Notes under the pieces: model-generated
What the model saw: only the letters and a program-made list of their open reading frames with translations
The model's database searches: none
Told to the model about the DNA's origin: nothing
In this document: positions 60,766 to 64,000 of the stretch, in pieces
Numbering within the stretch: the first letter of the stretch is position 1
How the letters are laid out: every line of letters starts with the position of its first letter
Assembly (NCBI GenBank): GCA_022113835.1
Contig: JAILWY010000009.1
Location: 1,897,501-1,961,500 of the forward strand
Reading direction: 5' to 3'
Length of the DNA stretch: 64,000 nt
Origin: Atopsyche davidsoni
Lineage: Eukaryota > Arthropoda > Insecta > Trichoptera > Hydrobiosidae
Translations under genes and position numbers: made by a program

Positions 60766-62115
60766 CTGTGACCAAACCAATTTATAATGCTATAGTCTTA
60801 AATAAAATAAAAAAAACACTTCTAAAGTCATGGAAACAAATATCGAAGTAAGAAAGATGGTTCTAAAAAAAAAAATTAAAAAATTAATATTAGTCTATGA
60901 AGACAATGCTGATTTGAGGTTATGTCAAATATGTTATAACATTTTTTTAAAATGTATTATGCAGCATTATTTTATGGTTCAAGTTTGTGGACCGAAACGT
61001 CAGAGCTTTAAATAGACACGCGGCATACCAACCCAGTAATTATTATTCAATGGCCACTAAATTCAACGAATACATATATTTTGCAAAGAAAACTCATAAA
61101 AAACGTGGTTCATAGAAAACACAAATATTGTAAAAAAAACGTAAAATTATATCAATAATCATTTGTAGGAGATTTTTATATTTTACTGTAAATTTTAAAG
61201 TACTTTTAAATGTATACATCTACCAATTATTTTCTATTGTATTGCTTGGTTAGCTCAGTTTTTTTAATAGTCAAGAAGTTTCCACTTTCATTTCCTTTTT
61301 GACAGGTGTTTTCCAAACAAATGATTGAGTTTCTTTAATGACGTCTTTTATTCATATTCCATGTATTGCAAAAAAAAAACCCGAAAAAATATTATTTGAT
61401 GGTTGTATTCATTTTATTCCACCTTTCACACAGTTATCATACATATAACGTATTCATATCAATTTAATATATATTTTGCTAATATATAAGTTCTTATTAG
61501 TATTAGGGAGATAAGCGCATTACAAATATCTTAAAATTTTGATACATGAAAATATAGTTGAAAGCACTTAAATGAATAATGGTTTTTTAAGAATTTTTAA
61601 AATAAAATTAAACGCCTATACAGCTTAGTTTTGTTGCACTATGCAACAGCAAAAATATGCAATATTTATATTAATTTATTAATACTTTTCGGAAATATGC
61701 TGGAGTGAAAAATTTAACAAAAGTTTTCAAATGCTTATATAACTGTAAAACTAACATTATACGAAATAATTTTTTTATGAGTTAAGTATTTTCTTCTCGT
61801 ACAAGTCTGAAGGAAAATGTTTTGAATAAATTAAGTCAATCACTTTTTTTTATAGAAGTATTTCAATTGCACCCTCCTTGCCATTCACCATACGGGTACA
61901 TGACTGAAATTATGTATGAGATGGCCCTATTTCGAGGATATACGAGGGAGGTAGAAATTAAATTAAACTTTCATATATTCCCACTAAAAAAATCTGTAGA
62001 TTGAAAATATATAATTCATACACTTTCAAACATAGCGTTAGTAAACTTATAATTTTACCTTATCGTTGAGATTAATTTTTACTTCTGATAAACTGTAGAT
62101 TTTTATTGAGATTAT
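60766..62115. other. Upstream intron of the MATH gene, no feature recognised
   Basis: AT-rich. Only a truncated GTGGACCGAAACGTCAGAGC motif at about 60984 stands out, related to the fold-back family. No exon that could supply the phase-1 donor needed by exon 1 is visible here or further right. Confidence 0.4.
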
Positions 62116-63643
62116 AAATTTTATGTATGCATACTGTTGACGACGCTACCAGGTATGGTTCTCGCTTTCGAGACTTCTGATAGACGTTCTGTTTCTTCGA
62201 TGTTTAGCTTACAAATTCGCCAAGGTTCATAAGCTATCAGTGGACTGTATATTAGGTGATTCAAAGACTTCTTTCTTGTAATCTTTTATTTAAACTTTAT
62301 TATAAACTTGATTACAATATATGATTTCCAGACATGTTACATTTAACACTTTTACTTCACTTTTGAGCCGACACAGGGGTCGGTAATTTAAAACACTGCG
62401 TGACAATCCGTCACAATATACTTCCGAACTCGCGGCGGTATATTCACTGAGGTATATAATACCTCCCACGATATTTACGTCACCTGACGCGATGTTAGCA
62501 CAGAATACGCCAAACCGTGGTCGTATCTTCACGCACGCGGACGTGGTTTCTACGCGCGTTGCTTTTCCACTCATAAGGGTTTGTAAGGTCCTTATGATCA
62601 TTCCGACAGATATGAACTTTTCATAACCTCGCCGGATATTAACGATAAGATCGCAATTTACGTCTCACCGGAGTGCTGTCTCCGGGCATAGTTACCCCAT
62701 GAAGACACTTCGAACACTCGTCGAACACACACTGGCCCTTTGGGGGCTCTCACTGGTCTTTATACGGTTTTCAGAACAAAGAAAAGTATTTTTAGAAGAT
62801 TACGCACTCAAAACATATTAAAATTTGGCAATCAACTAATTATTTATTAACTGTGCTCACAATCGTAAAATATTATGTATGTATAAAATTTTATGTATGC
62901 ATACTGTTGACGACGCTACCAGGTATGGTTCTCGCTTTCGAGACTTCTGATAGACGTTCTGTTTCTTCGATGTTTAGCTTACAAATTCGCCAAGGTTCAT
63001 AAGCTATCAGTGGACTGTATATTAGGTGATTCAAAGACTTCTTTCTTGTAATCTTTTATTTAAACTTTATTATAAACTTGATTACAATATATGATTTCCA
63101 GACATGTTACATTTAACACTTTTACTTCACTTTTGAGCCGACACAGGGGTCGGTAATTTAAAACACTGCGTGACAATCCGTCACAATATACTTCCGAACT
63201 CGCGGCGGTATATTCACTGAGGTATATAATACCTCCCACGATATTTACGTCACCTGACGCGATGTTAGCACAGAATACGCCAAACCGTGGTCGTATCTTC
63301 ACGCACGCGGACGTGGTTTCTACGCGCGTTGCTTTTCCACTCATAAGGGTTTGTAAGGTCCTTATGATCATTCCGACAGATATGAACTTTTCATAACCTC
63401 GCCGGATATTAACGATAAGATCGCAATTTACGTCTCACCGGAGTGCTGTCTCCGGGCATAGTTACCCCATGAAGACACTTCGAACACTCGTCGAACACAC
63501 ACTGGCCCTTTGGGGGCTCTCACTGGTCTTTATACGGTTTTCAGAACAAAGAAAAGTATTTTTAGAAGATTACGCACTCAAAACATATTAAAATTTGGCA
63601 ATCAACTAATTATTTATTAACTGTGCTCACAATCGTAAAATAT
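62116..63643. repeat. Identical 770-bp tandem duplication (about 1.98 units)
   Basis: 62116-62885 and 62886-63643 show no difference in the lines I compared, including a 103-codon minus-strand frame at 62601-62290 and 63371-63060 (begins MIIRTLQTLMSGK). On the minus strand each unit has a TATAAA about 30 bp before CAGTGTGTG, then this frame, then AATAAAGTTTAAATAAAAG after it, a layout like a promoter-plus-polyA unit or an LTR. Boundaries do not fit an LTR pair, because the shared sequence extends past every plausible TG...CA end. The frame matches no family I know. Identity means the duplication is very recent or an assembly error. Confidence 0.85.
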
Positions 63644-64000
63644 ACTTTAGTTTCCTGGTTATCGGATTACACAAAGAAATCTAGTATTTAAACAAGCGCG
63701 AGGTTTAAAATCAAAGGAAATAACTTCGCGAAGTAATGATTTCTATACCTACTTTCAAATATAAATCAGTAACAAGTAATTCTAAAAGTCAACTAAATCT
63801 TATTTTTATAGGAAGCTGTATCCCAACAATTCATTATTACAGAGGGATAGGACCCTGGTCGGCTCGTTAAACTAGTTTAAACTTAAAAAACAGCGCCGGT
63901 CTGGCGGGCGCCATTTTATTCAACAATAGTAAATAACATCTAGATTAAATTCAAACTTAAAATAATCTATTGTCTCATCGGGTTGGTAACACATACAAAA
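63644..64000. other. Right edge, nothing assigned
   Basis: AT-rich with a GC-richer bit at 63845-63915 (ATAGGACCCTGGTCGGCTCG, GCGCCGGTCTGGCGGGCGCC). No exon, terminal repeat or RNA gene could be supported. Confidence 0.3.

Noticed and set aside
62116..63643. LTR pair of a retrotransposon with a deleted interior
   Set aside because: Sequence shared by the copies runs beyond any TG...CA boundary on both sides, and there is no target duplication, so a plain tandem duplication fits better. An LTR origin of the unit itself is not excluded.

Overview
The window is arthropod, most likely insect, nuclear DNA. It is AT-rich, has no compact coding regions, contains spliced GC-rich exons separated by introns of 1.5 to 25 kb, and is full of DNA transposons, Helitrons and tRNA-derived retroposons. 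I cannot name the species. There is nothing bacterial in it.

One host gene runs along the minus strand for almost the whole window. I assembled five exons (60628-60765, 51123-51322, 26248-26382, 21980-22071, 3168-3318) from splice sites, reading-frame phase and protein similarity. Every junction is phase-compatible, and together they give about 238 residues containing one clear MATH/TRAF-like domain and a second, divergent one. A sixth, possibly terminal exon lies at 1485-1628. The 5' part of the gene lies beyond the right edge. Apart from these exons and the 770-bp tandem duplication at 62-63.6 kb, which lies upstream of the first visible exon, essentially everything else is intron.

From left to right, the introns hold the following. 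1-16.3 kb has a family of tRNA-derived elements with head-to-head (inverted dimer) structure, two of them near-perfect hairpins, one copy carrying a tandem Helitron pair. 5.3, 35.8 and 59.9-60.4 kb have hAT (Buster-type target) MITEs. 16.6 and 51.5 kb have internally deleted Tc1/mariner transposase genes. 31.9-34.5 kb has a 2.6-kb hAT-like transposon with terminal repeats, an 8-bp target duplication and a decayed, spliced transposase gene. 43 and 54-55 kb have a two-module repeat. 21, 49, 53 and 55 kb have small fold-back repeats with a GACCGAAACGTC-type motif. 56.6-58.7 kb has a 2-kb array of 9-bp units that leaves long open frames on both strands. 62.1-63.6 kb has a sequence-identical tandem duplication of 770 bp.

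The host gene is probably functional, since its phases and domain pattern are preserved. All mobile-element genes seen here are broken or truncated. The most unusual material is the set of inverted-dimer tRNA-like elements; two integration sites show 11-12 bp target duplications, which suggests retroposition rather than DNA transposition.
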